Assembly: GCA_018873245.2 (NCBI GenBank)
Contig: JAEMBT020000004.1
Span: 9,068,652-9,132,651, forward strand
DNA: 64,000 bases
Direction: 5' to 3'
DNA from: Archegozetes longisetosus
Lineage: Eukaryota; Arthropoda; Arachnida; Sarcoptiformes; Trhypochthoniidae
Shown: positions 12,428-25,439 of the stretch, piece after piece
How the letters are laid out: the number at the start of each line of letters is the position of its first letter
Numbering within the stretch: the first letter of the stretch is position 1
Notes under the pieces: generated by a model
Databases searched by the model: none
What the model was told of the DNA's origin: nothing
Seen by the model: the letters and a program-made list of their open reading frames with translations, nothing else
Program-made: the position numbers and the translations under genes

Positions 12428-14947
12428 ATGACTAGTTTTAAAAAAATTTATTGTAAGCCACTCACTTACATCGGAATTCTGGTCGGATACCTCTCTAATG
12501 ATTTGAAATTCACACGATTTGGACCGAAGAGGTATAGAAGTGATAAAAGACTCGATGGAAAAGTAGTCATAATAACTGGTGCTAATAGTGGTATTGGCAA
12601 ACAAACAGCAAAAGATCTAGCTAAACGAGGCGCTAAGGTTCGTCTTAATTACTAAAATTATAAAAATAGTGTTTCTCGTATTAGATATCATTTAAAATTT
12701 TCAATACTTTGTGATAATAAATACTTTGATATTATTAAGTACATTATATTCAGCCGAAATATAGTTTTTGGCTCTCGTTCTGTTTTAAGTAAATAAAAGT
12801 AAACTAAAATCCTAGGCATCAGTAAAAACGGGGCCCATAGGCATCATCAATGCCTTTGCACTATATCTTAGTATACTGCTTAATATATTGCACGTTCAGA
12901 TGCGTTGAACTAATGAAAGCATGCCTAAATGTGTCATTCAAATTTGTTATAAAAAATCGCTTCGTTCTTGAGATAATATCAAACTTAAGAGGGAGTTCGG
13001 GACTATGTAATAACCGATTTCAAATATTTTTTTACGGCATAAATTACTTATCATATGAAGTTCGAAAAGGCATATAAAAAAGGCTGACCGCTAGACACTT
13101 ACAAGTTACGACCACTCAAAAAGTAATTTCCTATGGCATATTACTATTGATTCCTACGTACTTGCCCATCAAAATGTACTCTAATTCAGTCAAATTACTC
13201 AATGAATGGCAATAATATTGCTAATAAGGAGAAACTTCAAGTCATTTTGAACAAAAAATCTGATAATCTGAAATTTTATAAACTAAGTTTCCATATATAA
13301 GGCTAAGATATAAGAGTCCAACAAATTTTAGTCCGACCTAGTAAGTATTCAATTGGAACATAGTTTTGACTTGTTCTCGACTTATTTAAAGTTTACATGA
13401 TCTAATTTCTGAAACTTATTAGCTCTTAAAGATACAAAATATGGATACAAAACCAATTCTGTTTCAAGAAGTACATTTTCAGCTAGTTTAAAACACATTC
13501 AATGCTATAAAATAATAAATTTCTAGGATATTTCTTAACAAATGATCTGTAAAGATTAGTTTTATTCAAAATTTCTTACATTGAAACTTATTTTAGGTAA
13601 TATTAGCGTGTCGTGATGTAGAAAAGGCTAACGAAGCTGTCGATCATATGAAACAAGAAAATGAAAATTCAAATTTCAAGGTTATCAAATTGGATTTATC
13701 TTCATTGACATCAATTCGACAATTCGCTAAAGAAGTTTGTGAACAAGAGTCAAAAATAGATATTCTTATCAATAATGCAGGAGTTATGATGTGTCCAAAG
13801 TTGACTACTGAAGACGGATTTGAGATGCAATTCGCAACCAATTATTTAGGTATAAAAACAAAAATAACTTTTGATGAAATTTTGAAATTAAAGAGCATTA
13901 TCGTAAAAGTTATAACTGAATTTATTGTGTTTTTAATAACACAAAATGACATTCATTCAAAAGTTATTGTTCAATACTTGTGTAATTATGAATACAAATG
14001 TGCATTTTATAACTTATTGCCTTAATTTATTCAATTTTATATTCTCAAAGCAACTTATCTCTGGCTTGAAATATAATTGTAATAAAGTTTCACACAATCA
14101 GAACCAAACCATTTGAGTTTCTTAGATATTTGACACGATTTGCACAATAATTATTTAGCATTTAATTAATTCACTATTAGAATAATAATAATAATAATAA
14201 TAACAAATATAGTATCGTTGACTTTAAATATAGTGAAATTTATCACATTTTAATAAGAAAATTGTTCCACCTTTTTATTCAAACATCTCCTTAAATATGA
14301 AATTCAAATTATATTACGATTAAAGTTAATATACAGTACATCCAAATGTTTAGGTCACTTCTTATTAACGACACTATTAATAAATCATATGAAGAAGTCA
14401 TCAAACGCCAGAATCATAAACGTTTCAGCACTTCTTCATCACATCGGCAAAATTGACTTCAATGATATTAATTACGATAATAATTATGATCCTCTACAAA
14501 GTTATGCCCGAAGTAAACTTGCACAAATACTATTCACTCGTGAACTGTCTCGAAGGCTATCAAAAACCAATATCAATGTTTATTGTTTACATCCTGGAAT
14601 CATTAAGACAGAGTTAGTTCGACATCAAGATTTAGAATCATTTAAATTTAAGCTTACTTGTTTGATTTTAAATCCAATTGATGCTGAATTGGGATCTCAA
14701 ACAACACTTTATTGTGCACTTGAAGATAAATTGGATACAGAATCGGGTCATTATTATAGGTAAGATTTTGTTTCCCAACATCTTTGAATTTACTTAGAAA
14801 ATATTTTTTCTCAGTAATTGTCGTCGAATCGATTACATGACGAGTAATGCAACCGATGATTCGATAGCCAGAAAGTTGTGGAATTTAAGCTGTGATTTGG
14901 TTAAACTTGACCATAATTTAAGATCTGATCAGATATCAAACATTTAA
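12428..14947 (+). CDS. Short-chain dehydrogenase/reductase, retinol-dehydrogenase-like (four exons)
   Basis: Exons are 12,428-12,637, 13,597-13,849, 14,354-14,759 and 14,815-14,947. They join with GT-AG introns into 1,002 nt, or 333 residues plus stop, a usual length for RDH11-14-type SDRs. These oxidise or reduce retinoid and lipid alcohols or aldehydes with NADP(H), usually on ER membranes. Visible are a hydrophobic N-terminal stretch (residues 11-22), the cofactor loop TGANSGIG (50-57), Asp103 in LDLSS, NNAG (129-132), catalytic Ser179 in NVSALLHH, and Tyr205 and Lys209 in YARSK. The start is the first ATG, 46 residues before the cofactor fold. The gene is head-to-head with its frameshifted mirror copy about 6.9 kb away. 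Substrate cannot be read from the sequence. Exon boundaries are inferred from frame and family alignment and look firm. Confidence 0.88.
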
Positions 14948-14949
14948 AT

Positions 14950-15690
14950 ACTAATAAAAACGAATAACTTCAAAACTAAAATTTAGATTTCGAAATAGTT
15001 TGAAATCAATTTTCATTCAACCTTTGGTTTTACATAAGATTAAAAACTTCTATTAATATAGTTTTCCTCTTGATCTTTACTTTAAATTTTCAAAAAAATC
15101 AGTTCTTAACACTAATTTTAATTTAAATAGACAAAAAAGTGAATAAAATCAGTTTTTCAATTCATAATAAAGAAAAAGCCAATAATAAGATCTATTTTAA
15201 AGTCACTTTTCACGGTTTCAATTCATCAAATTGTGAGTTGCTTTTATTACTAGTACACAATTGCCAATTAGAAGCTTTTTATATCGAAGTTGGAACTTCG
15301 ATTGTTTGTAGCATATCTTATCACATTTACAAATTTCTTAAGAGCGAGCCCCTTTACAGCAAAACAATATAATGCAACTCAGATTATCTTCGCGAGTCAC
15401 AATTGTGACTTCGAGAGCCAGACTTAGCTCACGAGCTCTGATCTTTTGAACTTTGGGGCTAATATGAAGATTGTGAAAAAATTAATTATATTAATTAAAC
15501 TTCTCCAATAAATTTTTACTTATTTTACGTTAATTGTATTACTTAAATTTCAGAGGAGTGATAATTCGTAACATGATAGTAAAAATGATAATGAAGTTCA
15601 ACTTTATTGTAGAAAAAAGTATTTAAAGCTTTATACTTAATGCGAATAAGTTTTATGTTTCCGAGAGTCCTTTTTAATAGATATAAAAAT
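14950..15690. other. Intergenic region right of palindrome 1
   Basis: No gene recognised. Short open stretches here show no family motif and AT-driven composition. Confidence 0.5.
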
Positions 15691-15819
15691 ATCATACCTC
15701 TATGATTTTAAAATATTATCGATTGTGCAAAAATGGAATTGAAGCACATCTAGTACTTGGAAGAATGATATTTTATTTAAAATTTTTCTGGATTTGAAAA
15801 TAACAGTAAATGTAGGAAC

Positions 15820-16023
15820 ATCAATAGTGACGGCCATCTTCAAGGCCAAAATCACCTGATCGGAATCTGCAGAACTGATACTTGAATTCTGATACTGACA
15901 TTTGAATTCATCCAATACGTCTCCATAGACATGACAAATATCTCTCGTGACCTCCGTAGCCTTGCGGCCTTTCTTAAACTCATAAAGCATGCAATGCCGA
16001 ATGTTGACTCGGTCTGTAGACAT
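15820..16023 (-). pseudogene. mariner transposase N-terminal fragment
   Basis: Begins MSTDRVNIRHCMLYEFKKG and continues with ICHVYGDV, the first helix-turn-helix of mariner (SETMAR-like) transposases. After a frameshift the neighbouring frame reads FCRFRSGDFGLEDGRH, equivalent to the family's WFxKFRSGDFxLEDxPR linker, and then stops. No DDE domain follows. Upstream on the minus strand (about 16,070) a TATTAGG may be the remnant of the terminal repeat. Confidence 0.75.
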
Positions 16024-16059
16024 GGCGGCTACCTGAGATACTGTTAACTAAAAATTTAT

Positions 16060-17760
16060 CCTAATACATAAGAACATTGCCGGAAAGTCTATGGGATTTT
16101 GCTTAATTCAGCACTCGGGATCTGACGATATATTTTAATAGAGGTCATCAGCCTGATCAAAATTGTCAATGGGCCCACCTCCGTACAACTTATAGTTTAA
16201 GCGTTAGATGGCGTTAGTTTTAAAATGGGATAAAATATAGATTTATTCGGTGGATATTAAAGATATCGAAAAATGGTTTTCATATTTGTAGTTAGCATTA
16301 AATTCTACATAGAAACCATATATCATATATTCAGAAATCTTAAAATCAAAAAATCGAAAAGTTCGAAAAATTCGACACAAAATTCGAATATCTCGAATAT
16401 CTCTTGTGTCCAGGGCCTCAGAACTGTCGGTTGTTATGCGCACATATCGACAGTTGTGTGGAATCTCAGGTATGCACGACATCTACCCGAGATTCCAATT
16501 CCCGCAAAATTTCTGAATGATTTCTGCGTGGAATGAAGGAATAAGAGTAAGCTTCGGCGGCGACTAAAATGTGGAGTCCGGTGGGGGCGGAGGGTTGGGT
16601 CCCACCAAAATATTACATTTTACATCGTGATTAAATATGTTATCATATATTTAAGAATATATGATAGGCAGGGTTTGGCAATATTCTTTATTTCTTAATA
16701 GCGTTTCAGAAGTTAATTTGTTGGTCACAACAAATTTTAGTAAATAAATAAGTCTTATAAACGAAGATTATCTCTTTTATTGTAAACACCATTTTTCACA
16801 CTAAATGTGTTTTTAAACAAAAAATGGTTAAAGAACAATCTTTTCTTCGACTTATATCAAACTCTATTCATAAGTAGCATCTGATAGATGCGTAATATTG
16901 AAGGAAAATTGCACTCAATATATGAGTTTAAAAGATAAAAAGACACTGTATTTATGTGCTTTAGAATATTAACAATACTTTCAAAAGCTTTGTCTGTAAA
17001 AGATAAGAAATAATTAAAATTGTTATCTTAATTAAAACTTGAAAATAATGCTTGCCAACTTTTAACTTATATCGATTTTTGATATCTATTTGAGAATATT
17101 GCTTCGCAGTAGATCTCAAGCTGATTACTAGTCATATGGCCGATGTTTATGGTTAGATCGAATGCTAACACTGGTGATGTAAAATTTCTAGAAATTTTCT
17201 TTTTGAGACCATTTTTCCTACCCTGTGATTATTTTGAATGCCAAAACCAAAATAAGTGATAATTTGAATATTTAAAAGTCGCTAATGTTGTATATCACTT
17301 AAATTAAAACACTATTTCAATTAAAATATAATTTTGAGGTGAGGAAATAGAAAATTTCTCTTCAGAGAAATTTTGTGCGATAGAAAATTTCTAGAAAATT
17401 TATAGAAAGTTTCTCGAGATAATTTCTCCGGAAATTTTCTTTTTACAACACTAGCTAACACACAAAATTGGCTAATTTTGTGACACCAAAATTTGTTCAC
17501 TATTTAATAATTTGAGTTTATTTCCAGATAGTTTGTGTAATTCTAATCTCGATGTTCATAAATTTTAGCGTCTTCTACAACAAATCACTACTCTTGCTCA
17601 TGTTATCAATTTTTGGGTCACTTTGTTTTTCATTCAGAGTGAATCACGATTTTGATTAAATCACAAACTCATTCTATCATCAAATTAGGGTTAATATTGA
17701 TTTTAAGCTTTCTGTGACGAAACAATCTTTAATTGTTTAACAGTAATAGTTATCAATTGA
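16060..17760. other. Intergenic region with TTCTAGAA-rich patch
   Basis: No gene recognised. About 17,190-17,450 carries repeated AAATTTCTAGAAATTTTC-like words that are partly palindromic. They resemble the TTCnnGAA core of heat-shock elements, but there is no TATA box or gene beside them. Confidence 0.45.
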
Positions 17761-17765
17761 GTACA

Positions 17766-18514
17766 GAATTGGGGTAAATCCGGGCTAATGGGTCTAAAGG
17801 GGTTCTCGACCCCCCACTTTCAAGCATAACACATCATTGGATTCGGTTCGTCGAGCTGAACATTTTGATACCGCACTTGAGTACTTCCAACCCGAACCCA
17901 ACCACTTCTGGCCACCGAGACCTAACCCCCTCGAAAATGGGTAAACCTGGCTTTACCAAGTTGTAACCCAAGCAAGCCTGATTTAAACTAAAGTATAATA
18001 GGTTAGGTCGCGAAGCGACCTAACTCATTCCCCCTCGGTTTATATCAGGCTTGCTTGGGTTACGACTCGAGAATCCAGTAGCGCGATTCTGGTACGAATT
18101 CTAAACTCGATCGTTACTTGTCTTTAAATTAAGCCTCGATCTTCAATTACGAGCGCTTTGAGAATCGATCATTACTTAAAATCGTACTAAACTTGATCTT
18201 AAACTTAAAGATCGCTTCGAGAATAGCCCCCCAGGTTTATCCATTACGATGTAATAAACCAAACAATGATGAATATTTCGAGAACTACTTGTGGTAATTG
18301 ATCATGTGAGATATCAAAATGCTCAGTTCGATGTCCTGAATCCAATGATATATCACTTGGCGGGGTCAACCACTCCCGTTGGGAGTTGTCCAGAAGTGGT
18401 CAAGTGTAGTATCAAAATGCTCAGCTTGACGAACTGAATCCAATGATTTATCACACTTGGGGATGGGGATCGGGAACCCCTTTAGATCCATTAGCCCGGA
18501 TTCACCCCAGAATT
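17766..18514. mobile_element. GC-richer foldback element with nested hairpin
   Basis: The ends are inverted copies of each other: AATTGGGGTAAATCCGGGCT on the left and, reading inward from the right, AATTCTGGGGTGAATCCGGG. The similarity continues inward over more than 100 bp. In the middle, GTAACCCAAGCAAGCCTGAT (about 17,962) pairs with its complement at about 18,043, enclosing a second perfect hairpin, GGTTAGGTCGCGAAGCGACC. The right half contains two tandem units of about 90 bp (about 18,310 and 18,405), each with TATCAAAATGCTCAG. It is clearly richer in G+C than its surroundings. No protein was seen, and the target duplication is unclear. It lies immediately outside palindrome 2. Confidence 0.75.
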
Positions 18515-18599
18515 GTTAAGATCAAAAACCAATCTCGAATAATCTCAAATCATATTTACAAGAACATTTTTTCTCATTATGTATCTAAATGATTTCAGC

Positions 18600-19985
18600 A
18601 AAACTGAAAATTCATTTAAAGAATTGGCTTATATTGGCTGCAATAACTGATGACCAAAGCTGTAACATATCATTATAATCATAGCATATGACTTAACCTG
18701 AATAAACAAACACTACGATAAAAACAGATCTGTAAATATTGCGAGAAAATAGAATTTGTAGGTTTCGTAACCTTCAAAAAGTTTATTAACTTTCGTGTCA
18801 AAGATTATACATAATACAGTTAGTTAGTAAAAAGGAGCCTTGTTCTAGTCTAGATAATCCCAACATTTTTGTAGATTTTTGTGTTTATTGTAAAACTTTG
18901 ACTTGTGTTTTGTGCGCATTTATCATGTGTATTCTAAATGCATAACTGAACATTAGAGGGCTGCAGAGGCTCGAAATATGGTTCTCTTTTTGCCTATCGA
19001 ATGAATCTTCTATTCTCTTACTCGTTTCGTGTGGCAAATGATTTGCCCAATTCTAGCGGCCAAGTTTGAGAGTAGCGATCATTCAAATAGAATGAACCAA
19101 AAGTCAAGATAAATCGCTTAATATTTTCAATGCTTTTGACATAACAGACAGCAAACAAAAGCTTAGACCAGATTTAATAGCCTCTTAAATGTTTATGACA
19201 ACAGATTAATAGCTTTCAACAGTTAGAAATCGAAAACTTGCATCAATTCTTGTATTTTACTGAATTTAGACACCGGTCCGCACTATATTTCCGGTGCATT
19301 CGTAGAAACATTGAATATCGATCTAAAGTTTGTGAATACAAGTAAACAAACAGTTCAGACAAATCAAACATGTCATCGGATAAATATCTTATGATTAATT
19401 AATAAAATCAGACCATTCGCGTGACTTAAGGAATCTATAATTGAAAATTACTTTCATGGCCGAATTAAGCCAGCATTGCACTTATTACTGCCATTGTTGT
19501 GCTTACAATCATTGCCATTATTGCAAAATCAGTTTCGAAACAATGAACATGAAGCCGAAACCAAATTGTATGATCCGATATTCAATTTGACTGAGATTTG
19601 ATCGAAATGGGCTGCACCGAAAGCTACAGATAAAAAATGCAGAACTATTGCTCCAGAATCAAATCATCTCACAGATCAAATCGAAACTCACGAATCTCTT
19701 ATATGAGCCAACGCTAATAAGATAGTTTTCACAATAGGATTTATAACTAATATTTTACTTATAATGATCTCAACAACTAATTTTCGTACCTGAGAGTAAT
19801 CATGATTTTCCTATTTTATGTTTCCTAAGTAATCAATCGAATTAATTGTTATTTCTATTGTTAGAAAATTCAATCCTGGAAGTCGAAACGTACTCCTTAT
19901 CTGACTTTGAGACTAAAAAGCCTTATAAAAATTCAAAGATAAGGCAAGACCGAAAATTAATATTTGATATTTAGTCATTTAGCTC
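18600..19985. other. Outer left arm of palindrome 2
   Basis: No gene recognised. It matches 54,040-55,080 in reverse with many substitutions and small indels, which shows the arm is old here. Confidence 0.6.
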
Positions 19986-19993
19986 TTTATGAG

Positions 19994-21183
19994 TAGTGAT
20001 AGACATCAGCTCAGTTACCCTGAGTTTGGGCTGAGCTGTGAGCTGAGCTGAGCTGAGCTGAGCTGAGCTGATTTGAGCTGATTTGAGCTGGACTGATCTA
20101 ATCTAATTGATAAGTCCAAATTTTCCGCGACAATTTTCAATATTTACTAGAAATACTGGAAATTTGTTACAAAGTAAGAAATTTTAGTCTAAGAGTTTTA
20201 AATGGTCTAGATTTCAATATCTTGTTATCTAGCATTATGGATAATTAAATATCAGATCATTAAACTAATATTTATTCCGAATTAGAGTACTTGAGCATTG
20301 AATTTAAATACACTAAACATCTTCTGAAATAAATTATTGAATATTTAACACTATCTTAAAGTTAAAACGTTTTAGAATCGTCTTCTATGGGCTATTATTG
20401 CAAAGCATTTAAGTTAAACTAAACGTCATTAGACTATACAACATATTACTTATAGGTGTTGCATTGAAAGTATCAAATTTCTATTTAGATGAATCGTTTA
20501 AGAATAGTAAACTCTAATAAATTCTATAAACTAATAGCTAGAAATACGGGCAAAAGCCCGTTATTAAGTTCATAAAAAATAAAGATTTAAAACTTTATTC
20601 AACAAATAAATAGTTCTCTAAATAGAGATTTTTTAATTTCTTTCTCTCATTTAGTATTAGTCTAAAAACTTAGAATAACTCTAAAACCTTACTAAATCTT
20701 CGACGACTTTATTAGTCGTCGAATCTTTTGCTTGTATCACAATCACTAATATTTGTAATAATATAATTACATACACAAACACAGATACAAAATAACCTCA
20801 AATTTCACTTTAAAAAATCTTAAAACAATATAAAAAAATTTAACTTAATTTTACTAATCGTTGTTTACGTTTGCTATATGTGTGAGTTACTTGCATGTAG
20901 TGCAATGTCTTTTCTTGTTCAGAACTTTGCTTATTTAAATCGTATTGTATTTCAATTAAGTGGCGTATTCACGAAATTGAAAAATAGAATAGTAGGTAAC
21001 TTTTAGTTTAAAAAACACTTTAATCAACTCTTTGTATCAGATGAAAAACATTGAAACCAGTCTGATTTCTCTGTGATGACCACGAAGAAAGTTTTTGACT
21101 GGTCGTACAGAAAGAGCATTTAAGCATTTTATTTTATAGATTAACCATTGAGCTGATCTGAGCTGAGCTGATGTCTAACATTA
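19994..21183. mobile_element. Non-autonomous hAT transposon (1,190 bp), left arm only
   Basis: Flanked by a perfect 8-bp target duplication TTTATGAG (19,986-19,993 and 21,184-21,191). The terminal inverted repeats are TAGTGATAGACATCAGCTCA and, from the other end, TAATGTTAGACATCAGCTCA. Both TIR and duplication length are diagnostic of hAT. Subterminal GAGCT repeats (about 20,033-20,095, plus copies at the right end) are candidate transposase binding sites. No transposase is encoded. The mirrored arm near 54,020 has the uninterrupted site, so the insertion came after the arms formed or was lost from the other arm. Confidence 0.9.
20033..20095. repeat. GAGCT tandem repeat inside the hAT element
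   Basis: At least seven GAGCT words, mostly 5 bp apart, with CTGATTTGAGCT variants. It lies just inside the left terminal repeat. Confidence 0.85.
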
Positions 21184-21230
21184 TTTATGAGAACGAACTT
21201 CTATGTGAGAAGACTTTTTCGAAACCAGAT

Positions 21231-21888
21231 CAGAGTTTGCACTTTTTAGACATTATATGCTAACTGAGCTTCATATCAAGTTTGAAAGTGGAAAAGTACT
21301 GCTTTAGTTACGTGAAAAAGCGAAAGAGTTTATATTTTATATTTTATACTTTATACTCTGTTCAACATTTGACTCGTTGCAAAGCCAACCAAATGATTCA
21401 TTTTATTATATCAGAGTTGGTAATATTTACTAATATTATGAGTTTTATTAATGTCCTTTTAAAGAAAGTTTGACGTTCAACGAATTAATCTATAAGTAGA
21501 AAATCTCTTATCTATTGCACACCAGATTAAATGGAAAATATTTCACTCAATAATTGCAAACAGTTTGACAATTCATTTTCATACAGACTTTTGCATTTTT
21601 GTACAATTGAACTTATTTCTAATTTATTTATCACTTTTGTCGAACAATTCGTGCAATTACTTTTGACTTCTAGTACAACAATTATTGTCCAAACTATACA
21701 ATGTGTTACAAAACTTTAGATTTACCGTTTTAGGAACGCATTCTAGAATCCTAGATATCCAAAATTTTTTCACAAAATATAGGCAGAGATTTTTCATACG
21801 CAAGATTAAAATCATTATATAAAGCTAAATAATGTTTTAAAAGCATTTTTGTGTAGTTAGCATATAGTCTCTAAAAAGTGCAAACTGA
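21231..21888. mobile_element. Foldback element with AGTTTGCACTTTTTAGAC ends
   Basis: The left end, AGTTTGCACTTTTTAGACAT, is mirrored by GTCTCTAAAAAGTGCAAACT at the right end. The interior resembles, in direct orientation and diverged, the sequence around 25,310-26,700. It is absent from the right arm, where the two flanks are joined near 53,970. No coding sequence recognised. Confidence 0.6.
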
Positions 21889-22604
21889 TTCAGCTTTGGA
21901 AAAGTTTTCTCACATAGAAGCTCGTTCTCACAAAGGGCTGAATGACTAAACAAAGAATATATAATAGATGTTTGATTCAGTGAAGAAAAGACAACCAAAT
22001 TTTTCGGTCCTATCTTTTAATTTTTATAAGCCTTTTTAGTTTCAAAAGTCAGGCAAGAAGTACCATCGACAGATAAAAGTTATGTATTTGTCATCACTAA
22101 AAAGATGCAGAAGAGTTCATAAACCTAAGGGCTCAATAACTCATTGAGATCTGTATTACGTTTAGTGATATTAATCGATAAACTAATACTTAAAAGATTA
22201 GTTTAGAACTTTGATAAAATACAATTTGACTCATCTTTGTATTAAGTTAGTTGAGTCAATGCCACATCGGTTACAAGAAGTGATAGCTCGAGAGGACAGT
22301 CCAACTCATCATTAAAATTATTTAAATTGAATCACAGTTGATAGTTGAACTATTTTGATTGAAATAGTTTGATATATTTTATCAGCAGCTTTCATTGTAT
22401 GACTTATTGTTTTTCTTATGAATATCAAATAAATTGACTTAAGCTACGAATAACATTATTACTCATATGCTTTTTAATTACTGAGTACTGCCATAATTTG
22501 ACGCTATAAACTTATAGTTTCAATTTCTGTCTCGTTCCTCTTATCTTATCCAAACGCATCAGAGATTAATCCGGGATCTACGCATAACTTTTTTCGACCG
22601 ACTG

Positions 22605-22995
22605 TATACTAGTGGGCAATAAAAAGTCCCATAGTTTGTACCCCTTGAAAAACACTTTCTTTTTATACAAATATTTTGAAAGTTTTCAAAACTTTTGATC
22701 AGTTTTTGAACACGCAATTAATGTCATAATTGGTTGAAATTAACAAAAATAATTCATACTTTATGGGTTATACAAAATAATTCAATTTATCACTTTGAAA
22801 TTAACTAAACTTATTTTGTATTATTTTGTATAACCCATAAAGTATGCATTATTTTTGTTAATTTCAATCAATTATGGCATTAATTGCGTGTTCAAAAATT
22901 GGTCACAAGTTTTGAAAACTTTCAAAATATTTGTATAAAAGAAAGTGTTTTTCAAGGGGTACAAACTATGGGACTTTTTATTGTCATCGAGTATA
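22605..22995. mobile_element. Palindromic MITE with TA-type ends
   Basis: A near-perfect foldback. CAATAAAAAGTCCCATAG (22,617 onward) is mirrored by CTATGGGACTTTTTATTG, with arms of about 165 bp and a short AT-rich loop. The outer ends read TGTATACT and AGTATACA, compatible with a Tc1/mariner-type TA target. It has no coding capacity and is present only in the left arm. Confidence 0.82.
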
Positions 22996-22999
22996 CAAT

Positions 23000-25430
23000 T
23001 GACGCCGAATAGTTTTACTTTAATTGCTGATGCGTAGAGATAAAGTTGGGAACAGCATAAAAATTGAATAGTCTTAGGTTGAGAACTATAGTTTAAATGT
23101 TAACGGAAATTTTGAGTATAAAAATCAACACTTGACTAGCGACTGATGATTATAATTGGTATTTATTGACTCACATGCCACATTTCACAGTTTTAATATT
23201 TAAATTCATATCTCGTACGGTATCTCTCAACTCAAGGCTCATATGAAACGAGATAACAACCAATATTCTGTCGGCTTCAGGAGTTATTGACATGATCTTA
23301 TTGAATTTGTTAACTAATAATGAATACGTGTGCAAGTAAAGATTTCATGCTGTGCTGAAACATTTTTTTGCATTTTTTTAAACCTTTTTTGAATTTTATC
23401 TGACTTAAAACATGCATCAAATCATTCGATTATCAGTAATTATTGGGTCGTTCACTACATTAAAATCAAATGATTCATATGTTGTCTGATAGTTGTCTGA
23501 TGAGTGAGCAAACCCTTAAAATGGGCTCAGAACGCATCAGTTTGGTATTAATAAAAGTAAAACTATTTGGACACAGCTGTACATTTCGACTTCCATGCCT
23601 GAAATCTACCAATTTCTAGAATCACTAAAAATGTCAATCGCTCACCGAATGTTTCAATAAAATTGTTGTGAACATTGCAGATGATTTAACGATAGATGAT
23701 CAGAGATGCACATCAACAGCGTTTGTCCTGTTCAATGCATATGAAAAAAATTGTATTCCAACTTATCAGTTCATGACTAATCTAAAATTCGGAGTGTTTG
23801 ATCAAAAATCATCAGCCATTCAAATAAAAACACATTTGACTGAATGGTATTGATTGTATAGAACAACTTTAAAATCAATCAATAGTTTCTGTATAAAGTG
23901 TAATAAGATGATTATCAATTTTTATTTACCAAAACACGATCTATAGACGAGTTTAAGTTAGTCAATTCAAAAACATGTCAATTATGCAGCATTAAAGTTA
24001 CTGAGAATAAAATTTTAACTATCATTTATCAGTTACAACACTGATAACAAAACAAAAGCTTTAGTTTTGTTTGATTTTGTCTTTTATATTGTGTTCAGAA
24101 GAGTCGATCAAAAACATTGAAAACGAGTCATCGGATATAAGTTGCAATATAATAATTATGTGCTTTCTGAGCAAAAATATTACAAAATTCATGACTCGAC
24201 CAAGGGTATTATCGACACAACAGTTCGTTCTATAGCTCTCATTATGTCTCATTAGAAGTGCAGTTACATTGATTCTCAGTTTTGACTTAAACTGAAAAAA
24301 CTTGTTTTATGGCATTTAATAATAGAAAGTAATCGCTAACATCTCAGGTTAAGTTGATGTTTAAATCGAAATCGCAACCAACTTTGATCGCAACCAATAT
24401 ACTTTGACCAGTATATAGTTAGTATTTAATGACGTGCTTCACTTTAGTCAGATATTAGCGTTGAAGTCATCATCAATCAGATCAATCAAATCAGATATGT
24501 CAACATTGAATTTGAAAATGATACCAATTAACTAGGAATATTTCAGTATTTATCAATAATCTTTAAATTTGTTTACTGCGTTTCTGTAAATGTTAAACGA
24601 AGTTTTTGTTTACCCTATCAGAAGGTTTATGCTCTTCTATTACGAGAAAGCTTTACTTTTAAGTTTACCCTTAAACAATAAAATGTTTTAGATTGACCGT
24701 TCATCACAACACAACCACACATTTTATATCAGTTCTAAGTGAGTGCTGATGCTCTTCAAATCAAATTTAGATCGTGTTTTGCAGGTTTTAATTAACTTGT
24801 TGATTTGTTTCTAATTATCTGCCACAGCGTCATCAGTGGTTTACTACTTGTTGCATTACTGGTAACGAAATCACAGTACTGCAACACAAATAGTAAACAC
24901 GAAGTATTCAGGCAAATTTCTGCTCTTAGTAGTTGTAGATTGCATCTCAGAAAGACATGTTGCCAGAAAATTTTTTAAATATAGTTATAAATCAAAATCA
25001 AGATTTTTCTTATTCAAAGTCAGATATATGAATGAGGAATACTTGAATTCTCAAGAAATTACGACATTTGGTTGATTTTAGTGAGATTTCTTGAGTAAAA
25101 CTTGGGAACACTTTACCCCACAGTTGTAGTGAAGGGTTAGGGATTTCGGTATTCAAGGTCATTTTGGCCGTGTTCTACTGTTCTAGAGTTAAGAGATGTC
25201 TGACATATGATTGATAATCTTACGGCTGATGCATTTTCTTATTATGAATTTGGCGATACACATAAATGCAATGAGAACACGATTATTGAAACGAAAAAGT
25301 AGACTATATGAAGCTTGGAAGGCAAAAAGTACTTCTTTGCTCATTTGAAAAACAAAAGGACTCATAATTATATTTTATATTTTGTCAAACAGTTGACTCA
25401 ATGGAAAGTTAAACGAATACTAATCATGAA
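23000..25430. other. Outer left arm of palindrome 2, non-coding
   Basis: No gene recognised. It aligns in reverse with about 50,880-53,960 with many differences. Short open stretches are not conserved between the arms, so none is likely to be a gene. Confidence 0.55.
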
Positions 25431-25439
25431 CTTGTAATT

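Larger units (their letters stand above)
10407..14947 (-). repeat. Palindrome 1, right arm
   Basis: Reverse complement of 2,985-7,538. It contains the intact SDR gene and mirrored copies of all arm features. The two arms lose similarity just after the stop codon of the SDR gene. Confidence 0.93.

Noticed and set aside
15139..15372. 77-codon open frame right of palindrome 1
   Set aside because: AT-driven composition, no recognisable domain and no supporting signals.
16243..16536. Overlapping open frames on both strands
   Set aside because: No family motif, no splice context and no second copy; explained by chance.
17190..17450. Heat-shock-element cluster from TTCTAGAA words
   Set aside because: The words lie in a degenerate AAATTTC repeat without TATA box or gene and look like AT-rich self-similarity.
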